DNA of 64,000 nt from Empedobacter brevis NBRC 14943 = ATCC 43319 (GTDB lineage Bacteria > Bacteroidota > Bacteroidia > Flavobacteriales > Weeksellaceae): NCBI RefSeq assembly GCF_000382425.1, contig NZ_KB908297.1:1-64000 (forward strand), read 5' to 3'. The notes under the pieces are model-generated. The model worked only from the letters and a program-made list of their open reading frames with translations, ran no database searches and was not told the DNA's origin. Numbering within the stretch: the first letter of the stretch is position 1; each line of letters opens with the position of its first letter. Both the position numbers and the translations under genes were made by a program. Below, in pieces: positions 8,191 to 16,759 of the stretch.

Positions 8191-9465
8191 TTAGAATATT
8201 ATGTCTAATTGAAAGATTTGAATGAATTTTTTGTTAAAATTATTTTGAACATATTGATTAAAATAGATTTTTTTTCTGTCATTAGAAAAATGAGGAATTC
8301 CCGTTAATTCATTATTGTATAAATTTGAATCAAAGAGTATTTGCTCTTTTTTTTGAGATAAATCCGAAGATATAATTTTTTTACCACTAAAGTAAACAGC
8401 ATATTTTCCATCTGATGATAAATTGAAAGGAGATGCTATTGAATTTTCTAAAAAAGAGTATTGAGTTATTTTATTTGTGGTTAAATCAACACCAAATAAT
8501 TGTGTAATTTCAAATTGATCTTCCATTAAAAAATAAATAATTTTTCCGTCAGGAGATGAGCGTAACCAGTGACGAAAATGACTAATTCCATTATCAGTAA
8601 ACGTGATTCTTTTTTGAGAAATACAAGTTGGAACATTTGGTAAAGTTGTATCTGTTCCCAATAGATCATCATTCTCGCTAAAAGTAATTTCATTAGGAAT
8701 TGTAGCAATAAAAATTTCTGTTTTCAGTTTACCTTTTTCATTTCGAACATGGCCTTGAAAAGCAATATTATTTGTCGAATTTATCCAGCATTCATCAAAG
8801 GCCTTTTCTATTTCGTCACTTCCATAAACAGGGCTTGTTACTACTTTTGAAACAATAATCGAAAACATTTCGCCTGAATTATTTTCAAATGTTTCATCTT
8901 TTGCAACTTCTACTTTTTTTGGAAACATCATTCCTACAACACGTTGATCTTTTATAAGAGAATTGTGTTTAGCTTTCTGCTCCAGAATATAATCGTTATA
9001 AGTAAAACTTATCCAGTTCTTATCTTTTTTCCAAGAATGAGAATGCGTTCCTCCTCTTAGAGCTCCTGTTGTGAAAGGGGGAGTAATATTTCTGGCATCC
9101 ATAAAAATAGACTGTTCAGGATATTTTAAATCAATTGCTACTCCTGTTCGCCTTGTTGCTGAATAAGGATTAGATTTGTTTGCATTTCGAATTCCATGAA
9201 TAAAAATAATTTTATTTTCTAGCGGAGAAAAAGAAGCTGCTCCAACTCCAGGCCCAAATTGAGTTTGTTTTTTTGTTTGGTAAACAATTGTACTTTCAAA
9301 AGTTTGGGTGTCCAATAAAGAAATGATAGAAGTCTCTCCTATTTTTGTATCATCATTTCTCCTGTCATAAACTAAAAATGAATGGTCAGGAGATTCTATT
9401 TGAAAATGATGTAATGTATGTCCGAAATTTTCGAAAGTAAGTTGGGTTAGTTTAACTGATTTCAA
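8191..9465 (-). CDS. YidR-like beta-propeller (DUF3748) protein
   Basis: 424 residues, no signal peptide. Repeated SPDxxxIxF-type blades and the stretch FGPGVGAASFSP, RRTGVAID, NITPPFTTGALRGGTHSHSW and ISFTYNDYIL match the pattern I know from E. coli YidR and the DUF3748 family. The family has a TolB/oligogalacturonate-lyase-like propeller fold and no proven activity. The gene stands alone. A weak promoter-like TACCTTTA lies upstream on the minus strand at 9513-9520. Family assignment is from memory of the conserved blocks; function unknown. Confidence 0.7.
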   Translation of the reverse strand: MKSVKLTQLTFENFGHTLHHFQIESPDHSFLVYDRRNDDTKIGETSIISLLDTQTFESTIVYQTKKQTQFGPGVGAASFSPLENKIIFIHGIRNANKSNPYSATRRTGVAIDLKYPEQSIFMDARNITPPFTTGALRGGTHSHSWKKDKNWISFTYNDYILEQKAKHNSLIKDQRVVGMMFPKKVEVAKDETFENNSGEMFSIIVSKVVTSPVYGSDEIEKAFDECWINSTNNIAFQGHVRNEKGKLKTEIFIATIPNEITFSENDDLLGTDTTLPNVPTCISQKRITFTDNGISHFRHWLRSSPDGKIIYFLMEDQFEITQLFGVDLTTNKITQYSFLENSIASPFNLSSDGKYAVYFSGKKIISSDLSQKKEQILFDSNLYNNELTGIPHFSNDRKKIYFNQYVQNNFNKKFIQIFQLDIIF

Positions 9466-9602
9466 GTTGATGATTTAATTTTAAGAGTAAAACTTTAAAA
9501 AAGATTCTTATATAAAGGTAATAATTATATATCACAATAGTTGATCATCATAAAGGAGATAAAATAAAAAAAGCTCTAAAACAAATTGTTTGAAGCTTTC
9601 GT

Positions 9603-9632
9603 GGAGAGTGGGGACTATTTCATTATCCCACG
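9603..9632 (-). pseudogene. Decayed tRNA 3' end (tRNA-Ser relic)
   Basis: On the minus strand a T-arm-like GGGA...TCCCC is followed by ACTCTCCA, the same 3' acceptor strand as the intact tRNA-Ser at 9768-9852. Next to it, at 9586-9599, is a hairpin-like stretch in the place where the intact gene has its terminator. The rest of the gap 9466-9767 holds only the weak promoter noted above and AT-rich DNA. Confidence 0.4.
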
Positions 9633-9732
9633 TAATGCAAAATATTCCTAAGAAACCTTACACGCATCGCTTATGTTTTTTTTGTTTTTCTTCTACTCTT
9701 TGAAATATGATTTCAAAAATATCAAAAAAATA

Positions 9733-9766
9733 AAACCCCAATAGATTTCTCTATTGAGGTTTTTTA
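9733..9766 (-). terminator. Terminator of tRNA-Ser
   Basis: AACCCCAATAGA and TCTATTGAGGTT pair with one mismatch around TTTC. On the minus strand the stem directly follows the tRNA 3' end and is itself followed by a T-rich stretch. Confidence 0.7.
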
Positions 9767-9767
9767 G

Positions 9768-9852
9768 CGGAGAGTGAGGGATTCGAACCCCCGGAGGTGT
9801 GACCCTCAACAGTTTTCAAGACTGCCGCATTCGACCACTCTGCCAACTCTCC
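9768..9852 (-). tRNA. tRNA-Ser(TGA)
   Basis: Complete 85-nt class II tRNA on the minus strand. The acceptor stem GGAGAGT/ACTCTCC has discriminator G. The anticodon loop CTTGAAA gives anticodon TGA (reads UCA-type Ser codons). A long variable arm (GAGGGTCACACCTC) and the T-loop GTTCGAATC are present. CCA is not encoded. The first 44 nt are repeated at the start of the window. Confidence 0.97.
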
Positions 9853-9903
9853 AATAACGCTGTATATTGCGGTATTGCGAGTGCAAATATAGAACGCTTT
9901 TTT
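9809..9903. repeat. Direct repeat, copy 2 (tRNA-Ser plus promoter)
   Basis: Exact match to bases 1-95. Identity covers the tRNA 5' half, its leader and the -7 box, and stops after the T6 run. The two copies lie 9.8 kb apart in the same orientation. Confidence 0.9.
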
Positions 9904-9914
9904 ATTTTTCCAAA
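9884..9914 (-). promoter_or_regulatory. Promoter of tRNA-Ser
   Basis: Minus-strand TTTG (9911-9914), 19-nt spacer, TATATTTG (9884-9891): a full match to the Bacteroidota promoter. The tRNA starts 31 nt after the -7 box. Confidence 0.8.
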
Positions 9915-9986
9915 CATTAATTTAAAGTTTTTTTAATACCAACCCTTAGTTTATTCAGTATCAAATAAATATTTTTTTCAAAAAAA

Positions 9987-10394
9987 TCATAAAAAAAGAA
10001 CCAATGCGATTTGAATGATAAAACCAAGTGTAAAAAACAATGCTGCAAATTTCAATAAAGTAAATCGGAAGGTATCATTAAGAATTAATTTTTTGATCAA
10101 AGGTTTTGAAATTTTTTCATCCAAAACCTGTCCCAATTTTTTATACAAGAGAAGCAATATTGCAATAATTATGATAACCACAACAAATGCAAAAATAGAG
10201 CGCATTGAATGATAAAACATTACTCCAAGTACCATCCCAAGTACCGCTAGTATCAATTGAGGCAATTGACTAATCATTTTCCGAATCAATCCTTCTGTTT
10301 TTCTTAACCAATCTACACCAAGAATTTCTGGTGCTGCCATCCAAAAAGCAAGAAATTGCAGGACTAAACCTAAAATTGTAAAGACTTTTATCAT
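9987..10394 (-). CDS. Small four-helix membrane protein
   Basis: 135 residues with about four hydrophobic helices (near 3-22, 45-62, 65-85 and 112-133) and a cytosolic basic loop (YKKLGQVLDEKISKPLIKK) between helices 3 and 4. I do not recognise a family. It is a single gene between tRNA-Ser and yebC, with its own terminator region upstream shared with yebC. No catalytic residues stand out; function unknown. Confidence 0.65.
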   Translation of the reverse strand: MIKVFTILGLVLQFLAFWMAAPEILGVDWLRKTEGLIRKMISQLPQLILAVLGMVLGVMFYHSMRSIFAFVVVIIIIAILLLLYKKLGQVLDEKISKPLIKKLILNDTFRFTLLKFAALFFTLGFIIQIALVLFL

Positions 10395-10423
10395 CTAAGC
10401 TTCTTTAAAAACTTTAAAGATAA

Positions 10424-10453
10424 AAAAACCGTTCAATCTCTCGAACGGTTTTT
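10424..10453 (-). terminator. Terminator of yebC
   Basis: AAAAACCGTTC pairs with GAACGGTTTTT around AATCTCTC. It lies between yebC and the downstream membrane protein gene on the minus strand. Confidence 0.85.
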
Positions 10454-10475
10454 AAATTATTATTTTCAGAAAAAA

Positions 10476-11204
10476 TTATTCTTCTTCATCTTCTTCTTTC
10501 ATCGTATGGTAAACGCTATTCACGTCTTCATCTTCATCAAATTTTTCTAATAATTTTTCAATGTCAGCTTTTTGCTCTTCTGTCAATTCTTTTGTTGTTT
10601 GTGGAATTCGTTCAAATTCAGATGAAATAATTTCGTATCCTCCTTCTTCCAATGATTTAAAGATTGTTCCATAATTTTCAAAAGGAGCAATTAACACAAC
10701 CCCATCTTCGTCCTCAAAGACTTCTTCTACTCCAAAATCAATCATTGCAAATTCCAATTCTTCCATATCTACCCCTTCAGGTTTTTGGATTTTGAAATTA
10801 CAAATATGGTCAAACATAAACTCAACAGAACCTTGTGTTCCTAATTGTCCATTGCATTTATTAAAATATGAACGGACATTCGCCACTGTACGATTGTTAT
10901 TATTTGTAGATGTTTCTACTAAAACTGCAATTCCATGTGGTCCATACCCTTCAAAAATAACTTCTTTATAATTTTCTGTATTTTTATCAGATGCTTTTTT
11001 GATTGCGCGTTCAATGTTATCTTTCGGCATATTTACCGCTTTCGCATTCTGAATCACCGCACGAAGATGAGAATTTGAATGCGGATCAGGTCCTCCAGCT
11101 TTTACTGCCATTACGATATCTTTCCCAATTTTAGTAAACGCTTTAGACATTGCCGCCCAACGTTTCATTTTACGTCCTTTTCTAAATTCAAATGCTCTTC
11201 CCAT
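10476..11204 (-). CDS. yebC: YebC/TACO1-family protein
   Basis: 242 residues. The N-terminus MGRAFEFRKGRKMKRWAAMS, the block NSHLRAVIQNAKAVNMPKDN and the FEGYGPHGIAVLVE segment are typical of YebC/TACO1 proteins. The family was first named as DNA-binding regulators (PmpR) and is now also linked to ribosome function at difficult peptide stretches. The C-terminal tail is strongly acidic (EEDEEE). Normal length for the family. It is followed by a terminator and shares a second one with the upstream peptidase gene. Confidence 0.93.
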   Translation of the reverse strand: MGRAFEFRKGRKMKRWAAMSKAFTKIGKDIVMAVKAGGPDPHSNSHLRAVIQNAKAVNMPKDNIERAIKKASDKNTENYKEVIFEGYGPHGIAVLVETSTNNNNRTVANVRSYFNKCNGQLGTQGSVEFMFDHICNFKIQKPEGVDMEELEFAMIDFGVEEVFEDEDGVVLIAPFENYGTIFKSLEEGGYEIISSEFERIPQTTKELTEEQKADIEKLLEKFDEDEDVNSVYHTMKEEDEEE

Positions 11205-11246
11205 TTATACTTGTTTTAATAGCTGCAAATTTATTCATAAAACAAA

Positions 11247-11276
11247 AAAAATCCAAGAACTATGTCCTGGATTTTT
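11247..11276 (-). terminator. Terminator of the M3 peptidase gene
   Basis: AAAAATCCA pairs with TGGATTTTT around a 12-nt loop. It lies just after the peptidase stop codon on the minus strand. Confidence 0.7.
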
Positions 11277-11299
11277 AAGTTGTTATTATTTTCGACGAA

Positions 11300-13408
11300 T
11301 TATTTCAATCCGTGGTATTTTAACATTGGTTCAATTGATGGTTTTTTCCCTCTGAAATTTTTGTAAATTGTATTTAAATCATCCGAATTCCCTTGAGAAA
11401 ATACTTTATCACGCAAAATCTGACCATTTTTACGCGTCATTCCGCCATTTTCCAACGTCCATTCATATGCATCGTGGTCTAACATTTCTGCCCAAATGTA
11501 AGCGAAATAACCCGCCGCATAACCACCACCAAAAATATGGCTAAAATAAGAAGAACGGTAACGAGGTGGAACTTGGGAAAGATTTGTTTTATTATCAACC
11601 AACGCTTGTTTCTCAAATTCGTCTACACTTACAATCGGCTTATCAACAGAAACAGTGTGCCATGATAAATCTAGAGCCGCTGCAGATAGTAATTCTGTTA
11701 ACGAATATCCCTTATTAAAATTTGATGCTTTTTTCATCTTTTCAACTAATGCATCAGGAATTACCGCTCCTGTTTCATAATGTTTTGCATAATTTTTCAA
11801 GATAGATGGCTCCGTCACATAATGCTCATGAAATTGTGATGGAAATTCAACAAAATCTCTCGAAACATTTGTTCCGGATAAAGTTGGATATTTTTGATTC
11901 GCAAAGAAACCGTGCAACGCATGCCCAAATTCGTGAAAAGTTGTCACTACATCATCATACGAAATCAACGCAGGTTGACCATTTGCAGGTTTTGTGTAGT
12001 TTCCGACATTATAAATAACAGGTTTTGTTCCGAATAAGTGCGATTGTTCAACAAGATTACTCATCCAGGCTCCTCCTTGTTTTGAATCTCTTTTGAAATA
12101 ATCGGTATAAAATAATCCCAACTGAGAACCATCTTCGTTAAACAATTCGTACACTTTTACATCTTCGTGCCAAGTTGGAATATCTGTGCGTTTTTTGAAT
12201 GTGATGCCGTACAATTCTTTCGCCATAAAGAAAATTCCATTCTCTACAACTGAATCTAAAACGAAATAAGGTTTCATTTCATTTTCATCGATATCATATT
12301 TCTCTTTACGAACTTTCTCCGCATAATAGTTCCAATCCGCAGCTGTTAATGTATTTGACGAATTTTCTTTCTTCGCTAAGGCTTCAAATTCTTTAGCATC
12401 TTTTTGTGCCATTGCAGTTGCTGCCGGAATCATTTGATTCAAAATTCCTTTTGCTGCTGTTGGATTTTGTGCCATTTGGTCTTGCAAATTCCATTCTGCA
12501 TAATTAGAAAATCCTAATAATTTAGCTTTCTCTGCACGTTTTTTAACCAAAGTTAAAATTGTAGCACGCGTATCATTTTCGTCTTTTTTCTCTGTTCTAA
12601 TCCAAGCTGCATCAAATAATTTTTTACGAGAAGCTGCATTGGTCATATTTTGCAATTCAGGTTGCTGAGTAGTATTCAGTAAACTAATCAAATATGTTCC
12701 ATCAGCTTGTTTGAAAGCTTCTAAATCAGCATCACTCAAACCTGCTAATTCTTCTTTCGAGAATATTACACCACCAGATTTTGTTCCTTTTAATAATTGA
12801 TTTGAGAATTTAGTTTCCAGAGAGGCTATTTCTCCATTCAATTTTTTCAATTCATCTTTTTGTGCAGTAGATAAATTTGCGCCAGCCAATTCAAATCGTT
12901 GATAATACACATCTAACAAACGAGATGATTCTTTATCTAAATTCAATGATTTTTTATTATCATGTAAGGTTTTTACACGTTGAAATAATTTATCATTCAA
13001 GTAAATTGCATCACTATGAGCGGCAAATTTAGGCGACATCTCCTCCTCTACTACTTGTAACGTTTCGTTAGTATTTGCTCCAGTCAATAATCCAAAAACA
13101 TGATTAACTCGTGTTAATAATTGCCCTGATTTTTCTATCTCAACTAATGTATTTTCGAAAGTTGGTGCTTCAGAATTATCAGCAATTTTATTGATTTCGA
13201 CTAATTGTTCAGCCATTCCTTGCAACAAAGCAGGTTTGAAATCTTCGTTTTTAATTTTTGAAAAATCAGCCGTTTGATAAGGCAAAGTGCTCACTTCAAA
13301 AAAAGGATTTTTATCGTTCCACATACTATTTGTTGACTTTTCGCTACAAGAAGTGGCTAGGATTGACGATCCAACCATCATTCCGTAAAAAAGTTTTTTA
13401 TTAAACAT
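11300..13408 (-). CDS. dcp: M3 peptidyl-dipeptidase, lipoprotein (Dcp-like)
   Basis: A 702-residue zinc metallopeptidase of family M3, which in this group removes C-terminal dipeptides. The motif HEFGH (492-496) supplies two His ligands and the catalytic Glu 493; Glu 521 in FVEFPSQ is the likely third ligand. The start MFNKKLFYGMMVGSSILATSC is a lipoprotein signal with Cys 21, so the enzyme is anchored in the cell envelope rather than cytosolic as E. coli Dcp. It probably trims peptides from periplasmic or outside protein breakdown. It is transcribed alone, with TAACTTCG upstream as a near-consensus -7 box. Length is normal for Bacteroidota homologues. Confidence 0.92.
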   Translation of the reverse strand: MFNKKLFYGMMVGSSILATSCSEKSTNSMWNDKNPFFEVSTLPYQTADFSKIKNEDFKPALLQGMAEQLVEINKIADNSEAPTFENTLVEIEKSGQLLTRVNHVFGLLTGANTNETLQVVEEEMSPKFAAHSDAIYLNDKLFQRVKTLHDNKKSLNLDKESSRLLDVYYQRFELAGANLSTAQKDELKKLNGEIASLETKFSNQLLKGTKSGGVIFSKEELAGLSDADLEAFKQADGTYLISLLNTTQQPELQNMTNAASRKKLFDAAWIRTEKKDENDTRATILTLVKKRAEKAKLLGFSNYAEWNLQDQMAQNPTAAKGILNQMIPAATAMAQKDAKEFEALAKKENSSNTLTAADWNYYAEKVRKEKYDIDENEMKPYFVLDSVVENGIFFMAKELYGITFKKRTDIPTWHEDVKVYELFNEDGSQLGLFYTDYFKRDSKQGGAWMSNLVEQSHLFGTKPVIYNVGNYTKPANGQPALISYDDVVTTFHEFGHALHGFFANQKYPTLSGTNVSRDFVEFPSQFHEHYVTEPSILKNYAKHYETGAVIPDALVEKMKKASNFNKGYSLTELLSAAALDLSWHTVSVDKPIVSVDEFEKQALVDNKTNLSQVPPRYRSSYFSHIFGGGYAAGYFAYIWAEMLDHDAYEWTLENGGMTRKNGQILRDKVFSQGNSDDLNTIYKNFRGKKPSIEPMLKYHGLK

Positions 13409-13429
13409 TTTTATTATTTTTAGACCTAA

Positions 13430-13437
13430 CGAAGTTA
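13430..13437 (-). promoter_or_regulatory. Possible -7 box of the M3 peptidase gene
   Basis: Minus-strand TAACTTCG, one base off TAnnTTTG, 21 nt upstream of the start codon. The same variant occurs before mtnN (19048-19055). Confidence 0.35.
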
Positions 13438-13570
13438 AAACTTATAATGTTAAATTTCAAAAATATTCTATTTTTCATCCAAAAGCTCAAAAATATTTAA
13501 GCTAAATCTTAAAAGTTAAATAATTAATAAACCTTACTGAAAAGGTTCAATTTTCTTCGGTGAAAATAAT

Positions 13571-13612
13571 TACCTTTGGAAAGAGTGAAGAAAAGTTTTC
13601 ACTCTTTTTTAT
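13571..13612 (+). promoter_or_regulatory. -7 box followed by a terminator-like hairpin
   Basis: TACCTTTG (13571-13578) fits TAnnTTTG. Starting 2 nt later, AAAGAGTGAA (13580-13589) pairs with TTCACTCTTT (13598-13607), followed by a T-run. The hairpin would lie at the very 5' end of the transcript, in front of the NUDIX gene. Confidence 0.45.
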
Positions 13613-13634
13613 TACCCTAAAAACTCAATCCATT

Positions 13635-14279
13635 TTGTATTTAGATTTAGAAGAATTAAAATATGTATTAGCCGAAAGTGTCGAAGCATTACCTAATTGG
13701 GATTCGCACCAAAAACTTTCGCCTCCATATCGCCAAAAATTTGATTTAGAATATGTAAAACGTACCAATCCGAGAAGTGCGTCTGTGATGATTTTATTGT
13801 ATCAAAATGAATTTGGTGAAATAGAATTCCCTGTTACCATGCGTGTTTCTTACGAAGGTGCGCATTCGCATCAGTTTTCTTTACCAGGTGGACAATTTGA
13901 AGAACAAGACATTAGTTTTGATGAAACTGCTATTCGCGAGACTGTTGAAGAACTTGGTGTAGATTACGAAAACATTGAAATTGTAAGACAATTAAGCGAA
14001 ATGTATATTCCGCCAAGTAATTTTTTGGTTTATCCATATATCGGAATTTATCACGGGGAACCACTATTTAATCCGGATGAACGCGAAGTACAATATGTTG
14101 TTCCGTTAAATTTAGAAGCTTTTTTGAATGCTGATTACGAAGTTTTTGAAAGAGAATTTTCCGGACAAGTTGTGGAAATACCAGGTTATAATATTGGTGA
14201 CGATGAATATCTTTGGGGCGCAACAGCAATGATTTTAGAAGAATTTAAAGATTATCTAAAAATCGTATTAAATTTGTAA
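13635..14279 (+). CDS. NUDIX hydrolase, CoA pyrophosphatase-like
   Basis: About 214 residues. It carries the UPF0035-type pattern SLPGGQFEEQDIS...TAIRETVEELG, in which GG, REtxEELG and a D in place of the first box Glu fit CoA diphosphatases (the E. coli NudL type). Such enzymes split CoA to phosphopantetheine and 3',5'-ADP. The frame is open back to a GTG at 13560, adding 25 residues, but a promoter-like TACCTTTG and a hairpin lie inside that stretch and homologues start near here, so I chose the TTG at 13635; there is no in-frame ATG. The gene is followed by the acyltransferase 19 nt later and likely forms an operon with it and mpl. Start uncertain. Confidence 0.8.
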   Translation: MYLDLEELKYVLAESVEALPNWDSHQKLSPPYRQKFDLEYVKRTNPRSASVMILLYQNEFGEIEFPVTMRVSYEGAHSHQFSLPGGQFEEQDISFDETAIRETVEELGVDYENIEIVRQLSEMYIPPSNFLVYPYIGIYHGEPLFNPDEREVQYVVPLNLEAFLNADYEVFEREFSGQVVEIPGYNIGDDEYLWGATAMILEEFKDYLKIVLNL

Positions 14280-14298
14280 CTTAAACAATTCAGAACTC

Positions 14299-15183
14299 GT
14301 GTCTCAAAAAGCAAAGAAGAAGAACGCATTTCGCGATTCATTTGGACATCTATATTTCCTAAAAAGAACTTTGATTTTCTTATTAGGATCATTTACCTAT
14401 AATCGTTACAATGGTTTTAATAAGTTAAAAGTTAGTGGTACCAAAAATTTAGTTCATTTACCGGCTCAAAATGTTTTATTTGTTTCGAATCATCAAACTT
14501 ATTTTGCTGATGTATTTGCGATGTATCATGTATTTTGCAGTGTAAAAAATGGCTTTATTGATACCATCAAAAATCCCATTTATTTATTAAATCCAAAGAT
14601 TGATTTCTATTACGTTGCGGCCGAAGAAACAATGAAAGATAATCTTTTGACAAAACTTTTCGCATACACAGGTGCGGTTACCGTTAAAAGAACGTGGCGT
14701 GCAAAAGGTGAAAATGTAAATAGAAAAGTTGATTTAAGCGAAATCAACAATATTGATATCGCCTTACAAAGCGGTTGGGTAGTTACGTTTCCACAAGGAA
14801 CAACAACAGCATTTGCCCCAGGACGCAGAGGTACTGCGCATTTAATTAAAAAAAATAAACCAATCGTTATTCCGGTTGTGATAGATGGTTTCCGTAGAGC
14901 TTTTGACAAAAAAGGTTTACGCATCAAAAAGCGTGGAATTAATGCAACAATGACATTCAAAGAACCATTAGAAATAGATTACGAAAATGATTCTAGTGAT
15001 GCGATTATGCAAAAAATAATGAATGCCATTGAGCAAGCTCCGGAATTCAATAAAGTTCGTCCAATGGGAGAAATTCTTGCAGAAAACAGTGAGAAATCAT
15101 TAGATGATTATCTAAATGAAGATGACGAAGAATTTGATGATTTTGAAGAAATGGGGTACGAAGAAGAAAACAAAAAAGACTAA
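14299..15183 (+). CDS. PlsC-type 1-acyl-glycerol-3-phosphate acyltransferase
   Basis: 294 residues. It should transfer an acyl chain to lysophosphatidate at the inner membrane in phospholipid synthesis. One N-terminal hydrophobic stretch (about 18-32) is followed by the catalytic block NHQTYFAD. Here His 65 and Asp 71 are five residues apart, while the textbook motif is H-x4-D; FPQGTTTAF is the later substrate-binding block. The C-terminal tail (about 270-294) is very acidic. Start codon is GTG at 14299, in the stretch just after the NUDIX stop. The gene is 18 nt upstream of mpl, so an envelope-synthesis operon is likely. Confidence 0.88.
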   Translation: MSQKAKKKNAFRDSFGHLYFLKRTLIFLLGSFTYNRYNGFNKLKVSGTKNLVHLPAQNVLFVSNHQTYFADVFAMYHVFCSVKNGFIDTIKNPIYLLNPKIDFYYVAAEETMKDNLLTKLFAYTGAVTVKRTWRAKGENVNRKVDLSEINNIDIALQSGWVVTFPQGTTTAFAPGRRGTAHLIKKNKPIVIPVVIDGFRRAFDKKGLRIKKRGINATMTFKEPLEIDYENDSSDAIMQKIMNAIEQAPEFNKVRPMGEILAENSEKSLDDYLNEDDEEFDDFEEMGYEEENKKD

Positions 15184-15201
15184 AAGAAGACAACACTCAA
15201 A

Positions 15202-16554
15202 ATGAAAAAAGTTCATTTTATTGCAATTGGTGGAAGTGCAATGCACAATTTAGCAATTGCTTTGCACGAAAAAGGATATCAAGTAACAGGTTCTGATGAC
15301 GCAATTTTTGAACCTTCAAAAACTCGTTTAGCTCAACGTGGAATTTTGCCTGAAGAAATGGGATGGTTTCCTGAAAAAATTACAGAAGATTTAGATGCTG
15401 TAATTTTGGGGATGCATGCTCACGCAGATAATCCTGAAATATTACGTGCGCAAGAATTGGGATTAAAAATTTATTCATATCCAGAATATCTATACGAACA
15501 ATCTAAAGATAAAACACGTGTTGTAATCGGTGGTTCTCACGGAAAAACAACAATTACATCCATGATTTTACATGTGTTACATTACCACCACATTGATGTT
15601 GATTATATGGTTGGTGCACAATTGGATGGTTTTGATGTTATGGTAAAATTAACCGATGAAAATGAGTTTATGATTATGGAAGGTGACGAATATTTATCGT
15701 CTGCCTTAGACCGCCGTTCAAAATTTTTGTTGTATCAACCCAACATTGCGTTGATTTCCGGTATCGCCTGGGATCATATCAATGTTTTCCCAACCTTTGA
15801 AGATTATACTTCTCAATTCTCAAAATTTGTAGAATCTATCGTGAATGGAGGTGCTTTGATTTACAACGAAACAGATGAAGAGGTCGTAAAAGTTGTAGAG
15901 GCAACAGAAAAGGCCATTAAGAAGTTTCCTTATCATTTGCCGGAACACTTTATTGACAATGGTAGTACATTTATAAACACTGAAGATGGCCCGATTCCAT
16001 TAGAAGTTTTTGGGAACCACAATTTGATGAATTTAGAAGGTGCTCGTGCTATTTGTAAACAATTAGGTGTTATGGATGATGATTTTAATGAAGCCATTCA
16101 ATCGTTCAAAGGAGCTTCAAAACGTTTAGAATTAATTCATCGCACACCTGATTTTGTTGCCTACAAAGATTTTGCCCATGCGCCAAGCAAAGTCACTTCG
16201 GTAACAAATGCTGTAAAAGAACAATATACAACTAAAACTGTTGTAGGATGTTTAGAAATTCACACCTATTCGTCTTTAAATCCAGAATTTTTAGTACAAT
16301 ATAAAGGTGCTTTGGATAAAGCTGATATCAAAATTGTTATGTACAGTCCGGAAGCTTTAGAAATAAAACGTATGCCAATGATTTCCCCGGAAGATATCAA
16401 AAAAGCATTTGGAGACGATTCTATTTTAGTGTTTACAAACGGAGAGCAATTACAAACTTATATCGAAAATTTAGATAAAAAAGAGAAAGTATTTTTGATG
16501 ATGAGTTCTGGTAATTTTGGTGGAATTCATTTGAACGAATTATTTAACGCATAA
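15202..16554 (+). CDS. mpl: Mpl-type murein peptide ligase
   Basis: A 450-residue Mur ligase. An N-terminal nucleotide-sugar-binding motif IAIGGSAM (7-14) is followed by the ATP loop GSHGKTT (111-117), MEGDEY and AWDHINVF. The pattern and length match Mpl, which joins recycled L-Ala-D-Glu-meso-DAP to UDP-MurNAc, rather than MurC, which it resembles in the N-terminal part. It acts in the cytosol in peptidoglycan recycling. It is the third gene after the NUDIX and acyltransferase genes (18-nt gap) and ends in a strong terminator. Confidence 0.87.
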   Translation: MKKVHFIAIGGSAMHNLAIALHEKGYQVTGSDDAIFEPSKTRLAQRGILPEEMGWFPEKITEDLDAVILGMHAHADNPEILRAQELGLKIYSYPEYLYEQSKDKTRVVIGGSHGKTTITSMILHVLHYHHIDVDYMVGAQLDGFDVMVKLTDENEFMIMEGDEYLSSALDRRSKFLLYQPNIALISGIAWDHINVFPTFEDYTSQFSKFVESIVNGGALIYNETDEEVVKVVEATEKAIKKFPYHLPEHFIDNGSTFINTEDGPIPLEVFGNHNLMNLEGARAICKQLGVMDDDFNEAIQSFKGASKRLELIHRTPDFVAYKDFAHAPSKVTSVTNAVKEQYTTKTVVGCLEIHTYSSLNPEFLVQYKGALDKADIKIVMYSPEALEIKRMPMISPEDIKKAFGDDSILVFTNGEQLQTYIENLDKKEKVFLMMSSGNFGGIHLNELFNA

Positions 16555-16583
16555 AAAAATCACCTTTTAAAAAGGTGATTTTT
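16555..16583 (+). terminator. Terminator after mpl
   Basis: AAAAATCACCTTT pairs with AAAGGTGATTTTT around TAA, right after the stop codon. Confidence 0.9.
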
Positions 16584-16607
16584 ACTTAAATATCTATAAA
16601 ATATAGA

Positions 16608-16638
16608 AAAAAGAGAACTTATTTTAGGTTCTCTTTTT
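16608..16638 (+). terminator. Second terminator-like hairpin after mpl
   Basis: AAAAAGAGAAC pairs with GTTCTCTTTTT around a 9-nt loop; a T-rich stretch follows. It sits 25 nt past the first terminator. Confidence 0.6.
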
Positions 16639-16759
16639 ATTTTTTTCAAATGGTCAAAATAAATTGAGTTTCAGGATTACTTCTTTTCAATATTAGTAAA
16701 CGTTGAACTATGTTAAACTTTCGGAACTATTAATTTTAAAAACATTTTATTTCAGTTTA

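Noticed and set aside
1-9903. Integrative element between the tRNA-Ser repeats
   Set aside because: No integrase, relaxase or phage gene lies between them, and the contents are core or ordinary genes with normal base composition.
14610-14960. 116-codon open frame antisense to the acyltransferase
   Set aside because: Opposite strand of a conserved enzyme; no independent support.
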